This document shows positions 1 through 11,163 of a stretch of DNA of 64,000 bases, in pieces. Source of the DNA: Nyssa sinensis (lineage: Eukaryota > Streptophyta > Magnoliopsida > Cornales > Nyssaceae); the NCBI GenBank assembly GCA_008638375.1, contig CM018038.1, forward strand, positions 28,618,753-28,682,752, given 5' to 3'. The notes under the pieces are model-generated. The model did no database searches. It had not been told where the DNA came from and saw only the letters and a list, made by a program, of their open reading frames with translations. Within the stretch, counting starts at the first letter, position 1, and every line of letters starts with the position of its first letter. Position numbers and translations under genes: made by a program.

Positions 1-19
1 GTGCATTTGGAGCTTCGTC

Positions 20-265
20 TTGGACATTTTATTGGTTTTAGGCTTCCCTATGAACATGAGGAAAAGGATTGAGGCCTGCATCACTACCCCTAAGTTTTTT
101 ATAATGATTTATGAATTTCTTGAGGGATATTTTGTTGGGGCTAGGGGACTAAGAAAAGGGGACCCTATGTCCCCTTTTCTTTTCTTCTTGTCTTGGAAAT
201 GTTCTCTTGTTTGCTCTCCAAGAATGCCTCTTCAAATCAATTTTAATATCCACCAAGTGTGCTAG
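20..265 (+). pseudogene. LINE reverse transcriptase fragment
   Basis: The translation contains the block ARGLRKGDPMSPFLFFL, which matches the conserved plant LINE RT motif [13 protein letters not shown]. It is preceded by a typical 'CITTPKFFIMI' strand. This is the RT palm region just upstream of the catalytic Asp-Asp box. The frame breaks after about 80 residues, and no catalytic FADD box can be followed, so the copy is dead. It belongs to the element at 1-2629. Confidence 0.8.
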
Positions 266-1090
266 ACTCAAAATCACACATTTGTTTTGCTTCTCTTGGC
301 ATCTGCCATTAGGGATTCTGTCACTATCCTTGAAAATACTCTTATTAGAATTTGAGAGAATGTTTGGGTTAACTCCAAACCTTCAAAAGAGCTCTATGTA
401 AGATACTTAGGTACACATATAGTATTTACAAGACTGAGAGCTGCTGATTGCAGGGATTTAGTCCAGAGGATTACTTCTAGAGTTAAGTGCCGGACCAACA
501 AGTTTCTTTCTTATACTAGGAGATTGCAACTTAAAAAAATATATCTTCTTTAGCATACAAGTCTTTTGGAGTCAGCTTTTTTCATTCCTAAAAGGTTAAT
601 CAAGGAGATAGATTTTGCGGATGTTTTTATGGGGGAGGGGCTGACATGAAAATCAGTGGCTAAATTTGCTTGGTCTGAGGTATGTGAGCCTTATAAGACT
701 GTGGTCTTGGTCTTAAGAACCTAGTGAATTGGAATAGGGCCTCTATGATAAGACATATATGGACTCTTTGCTCCAAAAGGGATACTTTGTGGGTGTAGTG
801 GTGTCACTCGTATTATGTAAAAGATAGGAGTACATGGGCTGTCAATATTCCTCCAGATTGTAGCTGGAGTTGGAGGAAGATTTTGGGCCTCAGATCAGTT
901 GCAAAAAAATTCATGATACAGTTGGTGATGGAAAGGACACCTTTTGGTTTGATCACTAGCATCCATTGGTCCTTTTTTTGAAATCTTTGGCAGTGATGCA
1001 CACTCGGATACTGCTATGTTGCAAACAATGAAAGTGTCCAATGTCATCAGGAATGGTCAATGGAGATGACCTAATTTTGCTTCTGACATA

Positions 1091-1603
1091 ATGTTTCAAA
1101 TTCGAAATTCTACTCCTTCCATTTTCCTCCCAAATTGGTCTACCAAGGATCTGGTCATTTGGCTTTTGCAGAATAATTCAGTTTATAGCTCTGGTTCAGC
1201 TTGGGAAGCTATCAGGACTCGTTACCCTCTGATCAGATGGCATAAGTTAGTTAGGCCTAAATCGAGGATTCCCAAACATGCTTTCAACTTATGGCTCACT
1301 TGCAAGAATGGTTTGAGTCGTTTGACTACCAAGTTAAAGTTGCAGCAGTGGGGGATTCCATTAGACACCAGTTATAGTCTGTGTAATCAGGGGATTGAAA
1401 ATGTAGAGCATTTGTTCTTTTCTTGCTCTTTTGCTAGTTATGTTTCTCCTATTGCTTGGTCCCAGAAACTTCTGTGGATGGAATCTCATGCTTCTGGTAA
1501 TTCTTTTCATCAGAAAGTTATATACTCTGTTTTGCTGCTACCACCTACTTTATATGGATTGAAAGGAATAATAGAATTATTAGGAACCAAAGCACTTCAG
1601 TAG
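1091..1603 (+). pseudogene. LINE zf-RVT (zinc-binding reverse-transcriptase-associated) domain remnant
   Basis: This 170-codon open stretch carries the zf-RVT signature: a W-H-K-L region with 'RIPKHAFNLWLTCKNGL', then Cys-x(11)-His-x(4)-Cys (CNQGIENVEHLFFSC). The domain lies C-terminal to RT in plant LINEs. The frame starts mid-domain and ends before the usual C-terminus, so this is a relic and not a host gene. Confidence 0.8.
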
Positions 1604-2978
1604 ACCAGATTTTAAAGCAAATTGTGGGTTCCATTTCCAGCTATGTAACTACTTGGACTTCGATTTTCAGAATTGGCAGCTGAATCTCAGCTTTGGACGC
1701 TCTACTAGCATTTTCACCTAGCTCTGTTTTGGGTTTTGTGGTCTCACTCTTTTGTTGAATTTGTTCATGTGGATCCTGTTGCCTGGGTATGCTGCTGATT
1801 GGTTATCTCAATCTTTGCTCTTTAGATGGTCTGTTGTATTTGCTTGGGGGGTTCATTGGCTTTTCTCCTAGTTGGTTGTCCGGTCTGTTGCTGTGTATGA
1901 TCCCTTGATTTTGGCCTTGGCAGTTTGCTTCCTTTTGGGGATGCGTTCTTTTGCTGTCAGCTTTGCTATTTGGGTTGTAATTGATGTGTGCTTTGGTTTC
2001 AGTCAAACTGTTGAAGTAGGCTTTGATGCTCGTGTGCAGGTTGTTTAGTTTACTGCTGCTAAGGGTTGGTGAAGCTGCTTGTTTATGGCTGTTTTTAGTA
2101 GTTTGGTTCATAAGGGTTTTGTTTGCTATTGGGCTCAGCTGTTTGTCTATTCCCATTTTTCTTTATATGGGCTGTTGCATCTGCCTTGATCTTTTCCGGC
2201 CTGGTGTTATCTCAGCTTGTTCTGCTTGTCTGTATGCTGTTATGCTTTGCGATCCCATGCTTTGTTTCAGCTTTTGGGCATCGTTGGCTTGCTTTGTTTC
2301 AGGCTGCTTCTTGTGCTGTCTATGCTGCTATTTTTGTTGAGCTTGTTCTTTTGTGCTGGTCTGGTCTTGTTCTACTTTGCTGATGCTGAGGCTTGGTGGA
2401 AATCTGCTTTGTTGCTGTTTGCTTCTCGCTTGTTAGTTTGTGGGTTTGTATAGGATCGTCTGTTGTTTCTTTGTGGGTTTCCTTGTTTCTGTAGTAGTGT
2501 TGTTTGTTTGATTCAGTTCTGCAGCCTTCTCTAAGGCTGGTTGTGTTGTTGGTGGAGTTTATGATCTTGTACGTGAGGCTTATTGCTTATTTTATTGAAA
2601 TTTAACTTAGCGAAAAAAAGAAAAAAAAACACTTCACCTACAGCATCCTTTTATTGTTGCAAGTACGGGTTGCAAATCATTGACAACTAAGTTAAATTAA
2701 TTGTGTGCTGGAGGATTCATCAAATGCACTGGTACCTTGCATGAACTCTGCCAATTGCCTTTCAAAGCAATATTCTGGTTTTCTTTTTTGTTTCCCAATT
2801 GTATGCACTCAAGGAAGTATGTGTCATATCTGTTATCTGCTGAAGCAGCATTTTTATGTTCCCTGGTCATTGAATTTGTTGACATTTGACAGTTGTATGT
2901 TCATGCAATACTTGCATTGGATATTGAGGTGTCAATCTCAATTTAAACTTTGTTACCAATGATTCACTTGATTCTCAG

Positions 2979-3035
2979 GTACCTTCTTAAAACATCAGTG
3001 GTATCAGCACTTTCAGCACTTACCCTGAAACCAAG
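2979..3035 (+). CDS. Candidate exon A of an unidentified gene (18 codons)
   Basis: A pyrimidine-rich acceptor (ttgattctcag) precedes this 57-base block and a donor (aag/gtatac) follows. Only one of the three frames is open. It starts with 1 spare base, encodes YLLKTSVVSALSALTLKP, and ends with 2 spare bases. Those 2 bases join exon B at 3850 to form a Ser codon and keep the frame open, which is the main support for a real splice junction. I do not recognise the protein. The peptide is helical and Ala/Leu/Ser-rich, as in all-helical tethering or scaffold proteins. Upstream exons would lie beyond the LINE or left of the window. Confidence 0.5.
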
Positions 3036-3113
3036 GTATACAAAGGGTTTGGGTTTTCCACTTGTCTTCTTAAGTCTCTCTTTACTTTGAAAATCATTTA
3101 ACAATTAACTTCT

Positions 3114-3309
3114 TTAATTTTAACTTGAATTGAGGGCTGAACTTGGTGCAATAGTAAGGTTGCTCCATTGTGATGTGGAGGTCACATGTTCGAGTCGCAG
3201 AAACAGCATCTCTGCTTGTGGGGGTAAGGTTGTGTATGTTTTACTCTTCCCAAACCCCGCAGTGGCAGGAGCCTCATTACTGGACCAGCCCTTAATTTTA
3301 ACTTGAATT
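3114..3309 (+). mobile_element. Au-type SINE with 18-bp target-site duplication
   Basis: The SINE body is about 3132-3291. It has a tRNA-like head with an A-box-like segment near 3145-3158 and a clear B box (gttcgagtc, 3188-3196). The body then follows the plant Au SINE: 'gaaacagc', 'gtaaggttg', 'cttcccaaaccccgc', 'caggagcct', ending 'cagccctt'. It is bounded by identical 18-bp copies of ttaattttaacttgaatt at 3114-3131 and 3292-3309, which prove retroposition. It lies in the intron between candidate exons A and B. The perfect duplication suggests a fairly recent insertion. Confidence 0.9.
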
Positions 3310-3849
3310 AGCATTTTTTATATTGAAAATGCAAGAAATAATGGATCTCATGGTGATTTATCTCTTTCTTGCTTAGAGATCCAAGTCTGTCAGTTTCTAG
3401 TCTGTTAAATAATTGGTTACATCATTTTAATGGATCTTTGAAGTAACCTGATTTTGAAGGAATATATTCGTTATTGTTGAATAGTTTAGTCCATTATTTC
3501 TAGCTTTCGAAAAAAAACATCCAGAAGGGTAAAAATTGCAAATAGTTGTAACATCCTATATGAAAACAGGGCCTACTTCTTCCCCTTCATTTCTATCTAG
3601 AATTTTAAAATTCAATTAAAATAGAATGCAATCTCAATAAAGTTGATTTGACCTGCAGACTTGCTCATTTTTCACCAGATTTTTGGACTTCTTTTCTTGG
3701 CCCTTTTTTTCTCTACTTTTAAAGTTTATTTTTTTGCACGAGTATTATTACTATTCTTCTTATTTATAAAAAATGATTATTATTATTCTTACTATTCTCT
3801 ACAATTTATTATCTTGGACTCACGGTGTCTTGGACTGTTTTCATTGCAG

Positions 3850-3914
3850 TGCGAGTGCTCTAGGAGCTTTCCAGCAACTTTTGGTTGATCAACCAAACAT
3901 TCCCAAAGAGGAAG
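3850..3914 (+). CDS. Candidate exon B of the same unidentified gene (21 codons)
   Basis: The acceptor is ttttcattgcag and the donor is gaag/gtaggg. The 65-base exon takes the two leftover bases of exon A, adds its first base, and then encodes ASALGAFQQLLVDQPNIPKE before ending with one leftover base. That base joins exon C in frame. Perfect phase agreement across two introns is unlikely by chance. The peptide looks like a helix followed by a loop from a conserved cytosolic protein. I cannot name the family; a vesicle-tethering subunit is only a guess. Confidence 0.55.
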
Positions 3915-4492
3915 GTAGGGCAAAAGATTTCATAATGAAGAATGAAAGAGAAAAAAAAAAAAAACATGTTATAATAGAACTTCTGAATAAATATCGCTTG
4001 GATCAACATATAGTCAAGATCGCGTAAATCTTCAGGGAATGGTAATTTAGTTTTGGTCCGATTTTATGTGCTATCATTAAGTTGATTATAATAAGAAGTA
4101 AGCATGAAGATAGTGGGAATAAAAGTTAGAAGCCAAGGAGCTGGAACCCTCAACATTTACAACTAGTCAGGTCTGATAGCCTTTTAGAAAACCACCTGGG
4201 CCACAAGGCCAGTAGTAAAACAAATAATTGAGGTTTATTACTGACTATAGATCCCTATGCCAGACCTGTATTCCCCTCAGTGTTCTGTTGAAATCTCTTT
4301 TTTAGTTGAATTTTCTCATTGTCTTGTTACAATCACTAAACCTTTTTTTTTTTTTTTTCCAATTTCCATTTCCCTGTTTATATTTTTAAGATGAACTGAA
4401 TACTAAGCCATATAGTTGTTGGCATCATTGTACATAATTTTCTGCTGATTGTTAAGGACTTACCCTGTTTGATTGCTATTTTTTATGTGCAG

Positions 4493-4536
4493 TGCAATTC
4501 ATATTTGACATCATATTTGCAGAAGAAATCTGTTGA
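4493..4536 (+). CDS. Candidate exon C and stop of the same unidentified gene
   Basis: The acceptor is ttttatgtgcag. Two bases complete the codon left by exon B, and the frame reads VQFIFDIIFAEEIC then TGA at 4534-4536. The block 'FDIIFAEE' looks like part of a longer helical domain, so this stop may be premature and the locus may be a pseudogene or a truncated 3' end. No further in-frame exon was found to the right. Confidence 0.45.
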
Positions 4537-4877
4537 TTTTTCCTACATGGATGATGATTGGAGTATTCTGCAATTTGGGAACCTCAACCTTTTTTGAGGG
4601 CAATGAGGGGTGAGAGTGATAATAGTGGTATGTGCTTGATTTCTCCTACTGCGACTACAAAAGATGCCTGCAAAGGACCATCAATTTCTTCATTTTTTGG
4701 CAGCCTTTACTACCCAAAAATTTGTTTAGGAAACCAATTTATATGTAATGCCCTAGGAAATTAATGTGTGTGATCTCTAGAATCATTAATTTACTTGTTT
4801 ATTTGTTGCAAAATATCAATGTAAAGGCCTGACACGATGCGTAGAAGCCTCTTTAGGGTGTTGCTATGTGGCGTGAC

Positions 4878-4935
4878 GAAATAAGTATTTACCATTTTTT
4901 TTTTTTTTTGGGTACGTTATGAAATAAGTATTTAC
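4878..4935 (-). mobile_element. Tail-only LINE-type micro-insertion (28 bp) with 15-bp target duplication
   Basis: Identical copies of gaaataagtatttac at 4878-4892 and 4921-4935 flank a 28-bp insert. Most of the insert is a T run, i.e. a poly(A) tail on the minus strand, plus about 11 other bases. The duplication and tail are the hallmark of target-primed reverse transcription that stopped almost at once. Confidence 0.75.
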
Positions 4936-6315
4936 ATTATTTACTTTTGTCACAGAACTTGGCCACTCTTAATTTTCAGCTATTGTTTAATTAATTGTTT
5001 GGAAACATCATTTTTTAAATGGTGGCCTTTAGGAATTGTACCATAATGACTCACTTTGTGGATGTATGACTCAGGCCAATTTGTTTGATGCTAAGAATGT
5101 CAAAGATTTTGCTTTAGCTGCTCTATAATGGGGGGGCATGGATATTCAGTTGTCGATTATGTACACAAATTGGCTTAGTCTAGTGCACTAGGTGCTCATT
5201 ATTGCGGGTTTTGAGCGAGCTTTACACTCAATGAGTGGAGAAGTTTTTTCCATGACTTGCTCATAAGTTAAAAAAAATGAAAATCTCTTAACAATTTTGT
5301 TTCATTTAACCAAAACATTAGAAAACTTAGGGATGATTTGATCAAATAACATGCAAGTATTTTTCATATGTATTGGGTTTTATCTGAGTTGTAATCTTTT
5401 TTGGATTTATTTGATTATAATCAAGACATGCTATATAATTTTCATTTCTGAGAAAATTTATCTTTTTCTCAGTTTTGATGTCCCCAAAGACTAGAGATTG
5501 TAAGGTTTGTGTGACTTCCATTTTTATTTATTTATTTATAAATAAACAATGTTTTCCTCGCAACTTGAGCGCGCCGGATTGCTCATATATTGATTCCATC
5601 AAATGGATGGAAAAAGGATAAGTGAAAATGATTTTAGTTCAATTTCAATGGTAGAAGTCATTTTAATCATGTTAAAATTAATTTTTAATAGTTTTACAAT
5701 ATTAAAAAGTTACTTTTTTTTAGAGAACAATTATTCTTTTTTTCAACTATCATTGCAGTTTGAGTATTGAAATAAGAAGAAAAAAAACTTTGTCTAAATT
5801 TAGACTCTGTATTTTGAACAATTTGGATTGTTGAAATTGATGATAACTATTAAAACGCAAGTCGTATTTGAAAGTACATTTGATTTAGTATAATTTTGAT
5901 AACATGAATGACCAATCGTTGGAGCTGCTTTTACAAGAAACAAATAAATCTTTTGTAGTCTACGCCTCTTAAATAAACAAAAAGAGAAATTTGAAAGTAA
6001 AATTTTATCTTAAACTAAATAGAGAGAATTTTTTATATAAGCAAAAATAAAAATTTCATTATTCAAGAAATATAATTTTTTTTTTGGTCTAGACAATGAC
6101 TTATTTATTCATTTGATCAAATTTATTCAGAGATGTAGGATATGGAAGGCGGTACTATATTCTGGACTATATACCTTTGAACCCTCCAGTACCTAGCTGA
6201 TCTGAATAAATTCGATCTTTCTTGATCTATACCCTAAAGAGCTGTGTACAGACATGCGTCATACTTTAAATATATTTGTCATTTTATCATATATCAAACA
6301 TTTTTTGTAAGAATT

Positions 6316-6340
<25 letters not shown>

Positions 6341-6346
<6 letters not shown>

Positions 6347-6360
6347 ATTTAAATACACAC
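6341..6360. repeat. Perfect 20-bp palindrome
   Basis: gtgtgtatttaaatacacac is its own reverse complement. It follows an alternating TA tract and leads into a CA-rich tract, so it may simply come from a TA/TG/CA microsatellite with a strand-symmetric centre. Confidence 0.9.
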
Positions 6361-6458
6361 CCACACGCACACACATAACCAAAAACATATCAAATAGAGT
6401 TTAAATATAGACGAATTCCATCATAAAATCAATTTAGCAACCATAAAGACTGAAAAGG

Positions 6459-6583
6459 GGAGATTACGAGTCTGAGTTGTAAAAACAACATTTACGTATA
6501 CAGGGATAAGGTTGTCTACATCTAACCCTTTTTAAATTATGTAGTGACAGGAGAGTCGTGCATTAAGCTAACCCACATTTTTA
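6459..6583 (+). mobile_element. Decayed Au-like SINE fragment
   Basis: The order of blocks matches the second half of the SINE at 3132-3291: 'gattacgagtctgag' (B-box-like), 'aaaacaaca', 'ggataaggttgtctac', 'gtgacaggagagtcgtgca', 'taaccca'. Divergence is high and no target duplication could be placed. Boundaries are approximate. Confidence 0.55.
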
Positions 6584-8456
6584 AACATTATAAAATGGGA
6601 GAAGATATATAAAAAGGTTGTCATTTACGAGAACTAGGGACTGACAATTTAGGAGAGGGGGGGGGGGGGTTTGAGGTGGGTGACCCCATCCTTGAAAAAA
6701 ATTATTCCTAAATCCATTCAAATTCGTGATGAAATGGTGCAGGCCCCGTCCGAGTACCCATTTAATTAATTAATTATTTTATTAAACTAAATATAATTGA
6801 CACGTATCAAACAACACGTTACATTTGTTAAAATTAAAATGGTATTGTCCTTTTTACAAGCGAATAACTATATCAAGTTTGTTTAAATTTTTTCTATGAA
6901 ATAAAAAAAAATATCATTATAAACATTGATTATGTGGTAAAAATTTAATTATTATTTTTGTTTTATATAATTAAGACAAGACAGGGTTGGGTATGGCTGT
7001 CTTCACGCCAAACTCTTAACGGGATTCAAATAATTTCTCCTAAATTTGTTTCATTAGGAACATGGTAGATAAATTACCATTTCTAACAAGCATACATACA
7101 CAAATAAAATTTGAGACTCGTTGACAAAAACATGGTTTCAACCTTGTGAAGCGAAGCTTTGATGAGGATCTCACAAATGATTTTTGACTTTTGATCCAAA
7201 TATATAAATACTTAATTATTAGAGTAAATATATCTTTTTAAATATTTCGTTAACTTTGTCGATCTAAGAGGCTCCATTGAAGATGCAATGTAATTTTAGA
7301 AATTAAGAGAATATTATTTATAATTATTAAAAATCTCAAAAAAAATTATTGTAATCTATCCCATGTTTTAATATTCACCTTATCTTAATTAGCAAAATCA
7401 ATGCCTTGGCAACCTAATTTCCAGTGCTATAAAGGTTTAAATTTGAAATTTAGAATATGAAATGTATGTGATATTTAAGACTAACTTGTGATTTTGGATT
7501 AACTCAATGATATTGACTGATAAGTTTTTTTTTTTTTTGGAAGTATTTACTTGAAAAGTTAATTAAGTTAAAATTATATATTTATTAATTTATTAGATTA
7601 ACTTGATTTCGTTTAACTCAACTCAACAAAATCTTATTCTAACTATTTACGGTCAGTTACATGATTCTAATTATTCAGTTATAAAAATGCATTCATAGTA
7701 CACCACGTCCCTTGACTAGAGAATTTTTAAATAGTTGGAATTACGCAAATTTATTTTTGCAAATACAAAAACTATTTTTGTAACTCAAACTTGTGACATA
7801 TAGATTATAATGCAACAACTCGATATCACTTAAATAAATTAAAATTTTAAACAATGACTACATATAATTAGTACAAAAATGAATTGTTTTCCTAGAATTT
7901 CTTTTAATAAATTGAGAAATTATGGAAATAATTTTTTTGTATTAATTTGCAGATGCGGCCAGGGCGATGATCTTCTTCAAAAAAATTGATATTGTATTTT
8001 TTACTACTAATTTTGTTAAAAGATTTTAATAAAATAAAACTCGATCATTTTTAAAAATTTGGATATTATATTTTTTTTATCACTAATTTTATTAAAATAT
8101 TTAAAAAAATTAGAGTTGACGTCCTTAATTTTTTATTTTTTTTTTGTTTATATATTCATATGAAAATTTTTATATTTACAATTTTGCCCTAAGCTACTAA
8201 AATTTCTCAGTCCACCGGTGCTTGTGTTAGAGTGGATTTCTTTTACCTTGCCAATAGTAATTTCACGTAAAGAGTCCTGGCCGCAGCTACAAAGGCGCAC
8301 AATCGCGACAACTTAGCAACAAATCCGGTCCCTTGCCATCTCCTCCAAATTTTCCATATGATTTTTAAGTTTTAACCCAATCCAACATTTTCGCCGATTT
8401 CCTATCCGATATTCCCTGTAACGGCCCTCGACCCCACCCTTTTTTTTTTTTTTTAT

Positions 8457-9117
8457 TCTCTCTCTCTCTCTCTCTCTCTATATATGTATTCAGCCCAACA
8501 CTCACCACAACACCATCAGACATCCGGCAAATCTCAACCACTGATTCGTTGACTCCACCTTTCGTCATTGCCATGATGACCCATTGATCTACCTCTTTCT
8601 GAGTGGGACCCACCTATCTATGTCTTGTTGTACTATTTGATTGCTACCATGCCAAGTACAATCGCGTGAAGAGACGAAATTATAATCTTGAACCAGGGCA
8701 ATTTTGTCATTTAATACACACGCGTACATATACGCTGGATGTGTCCTGAGCGTGGTCTAGCTGCCGTTGATGAATATATAGGGGGGTACATTCGTCATTT
8801 AATTAGGAAAAAAAGTTGCTAGTGTTATGCACGCGCTTTGAGAGAGTAGATATTATTATTTTCGTGTAGTTATGTTGTCGTGTCTAGAATTGTAATTTTC
8901 TCACAAAGTGTGGGGCATCTTGATCTTTATTCGACCATCCCCCCGATTTGCTTCCGACCCCAAGACGGCACTCTCTCGCTGTCTCTGTACATACTCTCTC
9001 AAGCTGCAACTCCCTGAGCTGAATCAAGAACCGATTCTCAGAGAGTGAGAGAGAGACATATGTTTAAACCCTAAAACTCATTTCTCGCTCTTAATCACTC
9101 CCTACGAAGCCCTAGCA
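8457..9117 (+). promoter_or_regulatory. Probable promoter and 5' leader of the ARF17-like gene
   Basis: This stretch holds a (CT)n tract at 8457-8479 followed by TATATATG, a second TATA-like element (aatatata, 8773-8780), CT-rich Y-patch sequence and a GA-rich leader just before the ATG. One TGTCTC auxin-response core lies at 8980-8985, but in CT-rich DNA it could be chance. The start site cannot be fixed; either TATA-like element is possible. The leader has no obvious long competing ORF on the plus strand. Confidence 0.4.
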
Positions 9118-10183
9118 ATGGCGACCACTGAACTCCCACCAGTGGACCCCATGATCTGGAAAGCCTCCGCTGGCTCTTCAGTTCAAATCCCGACCGTCGA
9201 TTCTAGGGTTTACTACTTCCCCCAAGGCCACGCGGAGCAATCGTCGTCCCCGCCGCTTCTATCCCCTCTCGTCGCGTCGCAGCCGTTGATACTCTGTCCG
9301 CGTTGCCGCCGTCCGATTCCTCGCGAATCCTGAGACGGACGAGGTCTTCGCCAAGATACGCCTCGTCCCTATCGACCGGTCACGTGATCTCCAAGTGCCT
9401 CAACGCTCTGGAACGAAACGAGACAGTGTTGGTGGTGAAGATGAAGACCATGAAGAGAAGGTGGTTTCATTCGCGAAGATACTTACGCCGTCTGATGCGA
9501 ACAATGGCGGAGGGTTTTCTGTTCCGAGGTTTTGCGCCGATTCAATATTTCCGCAGCTGAACTTTTCGGCGGAGCCGCCGGTGCAGACAATATCCATAAG
9601 GGATGTACACGGTAAGCTTTGGGAGTTCCGGCATATATATAGAGGCACGCCACGGCGGCATTTGCTTACCACCGGTTGGAGTAAGTTTGTGAATCACAAG
9701 AAGTTGATAGCTGGAGATTCGGTGGTTTTTATGAGGAACAGGCGTAGTGTTGAGCTTTTTGTTGGGATCCGGAGAGCGGTGAGGTCAAATGCAGATTGTG
9801 GCGGGAGGTGGAATTGTCCGGTGGGGTCGATGAGAGTGAAGGAGGAGGTGGGTGACAGTAGTGGTGGTGGAGGGAGAGAGGGGTTTTTGAGGAGCGGGAG
9901 GGGGAGGGTTTCTGCGGAGCTAGTGGCGGAGGCTGCCGAGTTGGCTGCACAGGGTATGGCTTTTGAGATTGTGTATTATCCCAGGTCGGGATCGGCAGAC
10001 TTTGTGGTTAAGGCAGAGATGGTGGAGGAGTCATTGAATGTGTTTTGGACGGCGGGGATGAGGATTAAGATGGCAATGGAGACGGAAGATTCGTCTAGAA
10101 CGACATGGTTTCAGGGTACTGTTTCGACTGCCATGGTTCCTGATAATGGGCTGTGGCGAGGCTCTCCTTGGCGGATGCTTCAG
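9118..10183 (+). CDS. ARF17: ARF17-like auxin response factor, exon 1 (contains a 1-base frameshift)
   Basis: Auxin response factors are nuclear transcription factors that bind TGTCTC-type auxin elements. The N-terminus has the family signature ([24 protein letters not shown]). After a frame change come the B3 DNA-binding domain at about 9461-9735 ([48 protein letters not shown]) and the Auxin_resp domain at about 9905-10150 ([27 protein letters not shown]). The ATG at 9118 fits the family start. The first frame ends in TGA at 9331, but family homology continues in the +1 frame from about 9300. This implies one extra base near 9297-9299 (around ctctgtccgcg). The exon ends CAG/gtatat in phase 0. 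ARF10 and ARF16 are the alternatives, but total length and the missing PB1 domain favour ARF17. Confidence 0.9.
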
Positions 10184-11163
10184 GTATATCCCACACGCTG
10201 TGTCTGGTGCCTATAACTTCCTTTAATTATCATTACGTAATAATATCATTTTTTTGATGCACTGTTTTGTAATGCGGATTTGAAATATTTATGTTGCATT
10301 AAATTAGATACGAGATGGTAAAGCTTGATTTTGAGAAAATATTTTTATTTTTTGGATAGATGGGTTACTTATTTTCTTCTTGTTTGCTAATCAATAAACT
10401 TAAACTAAATGGAGAAGGTTTCAGTTTTGATACCTAGGAGCATTCATGTATTAATAGAATATATTAATGCGGGTACCAGATTTATTTAGATTATCTGGTT
10501 CTTACTCTATATTTACTTAAATGTGACTTACCAAAATAAAATCTATATTTAGTTATTGGAATGTGTTGAACCGGGATTATCATTTGAGGTGTCTGCCTCT
10601 TATGTGTGACTGTTATGAATGGTCATCAATTGAGGCATAATAATTGCCTTTTAATTGGATAACATCTTATCCATAATTAACTTAGTTTAAAATGTGATGC
10701 CCTCTTGCCAATCCCAACAGGAAAGTGTTAGTTATTTACCAATTTTGTTTTATATCTTTAAGATTGTAAGGCAGACAATATTAATCAACTCAATCTGAGT
10801 GCGCTTCTTTCTTCCTCTTTGTTGTTACGTGGCTAGTATTTTGATAAATTTATCATTTGGAAATCATTTCTTTGCAAGATGAAGAGAAATCTCTAAATGT
10901 AGGGAAATGACATTGATGAAACTTGCAATTAGGAAATGTTTACTTTGGATGTAATGCTTTATATCCATCAGCAAACCCCCCTGGTGGGGACTTCTGATAG
11001 CATTCTGAAATGTGGCTTTCGCTACAACGGTAAAATAAAATATTTAAGTCCCCCTGATGTCAAATTTTCTTGAGTTGTTTTTTTTCTTATTTGAAAAAAA
11101 AATTGTTTGGTTATAAATATGTGCAAGGTTTCACATTTCAATTTTTTGGTGGAGTGGGTAAAA

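Larger units (their letters stand above)
1..2629 (+). mobile_element. LINE (L1-type) retrotransposon remnant, 5' end off the window
   Basis: The left edge lies inside a decayed LINE. A reverse-transcriptase block is followed by a zf-RVT block, then about 900 bp of G/T-rich non-coding 3' region, then an A-rich tail at 2613-2629 (A7-G-A9). Stops and frameshifts split the coding part. The block order and tail fix a plus orientation. Its right end lies about 350 bp before the first exon of an unidentified gene (2979), so it may sit in that gene's intron. The target duplication cannot be tested because the 5' end is outside the window. Confidence 0.85.
4537..8456. other. AT-rich intergenic stretch without a recognisable gene
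   Basis: No ORF or exon chain could be supported. It contains the tail-only insertion at 4878-4935, a TA/TG microsatellite at about 6316-6340, a perfect 20-bp palindrome at 6341-6360, a decayed SINE near 6459-6583, a G run at about 6657-6669, and many A/T homopolymers. The last few hundred bases may belong to the distal promoter of the ARF locus. Confidence 0.6.

Noticed and set aside
1803..2156. 117-codon minus-strand ORF
   Set aside because: Mirror image of the same skewed LINE 3' region, rich in Asn, Gln, Lys and Ser for compositional reasons.
2023..2453. Three overlapping hydrophobic Cys/Leu/Val-rich ORFs on the plus strand
   Set aside because: They lie in the G/T-rich 3' non-coding part of a LINE; the composition alone yields Leu, Val, Cys and Phe codons in every frame, and there is no family signature.
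8365..8613. Minus-strand ORF upstream of ARF with an 'ERERERE' run
   Set aside because: The run comes from a CT microsatellite and the ORF lies in the ARF promoter; no domain.
9400..9950. Minus-strand ORFs within ARF exon 1
   Set aside because: Shadows of the GC-rich B3-coding exon.
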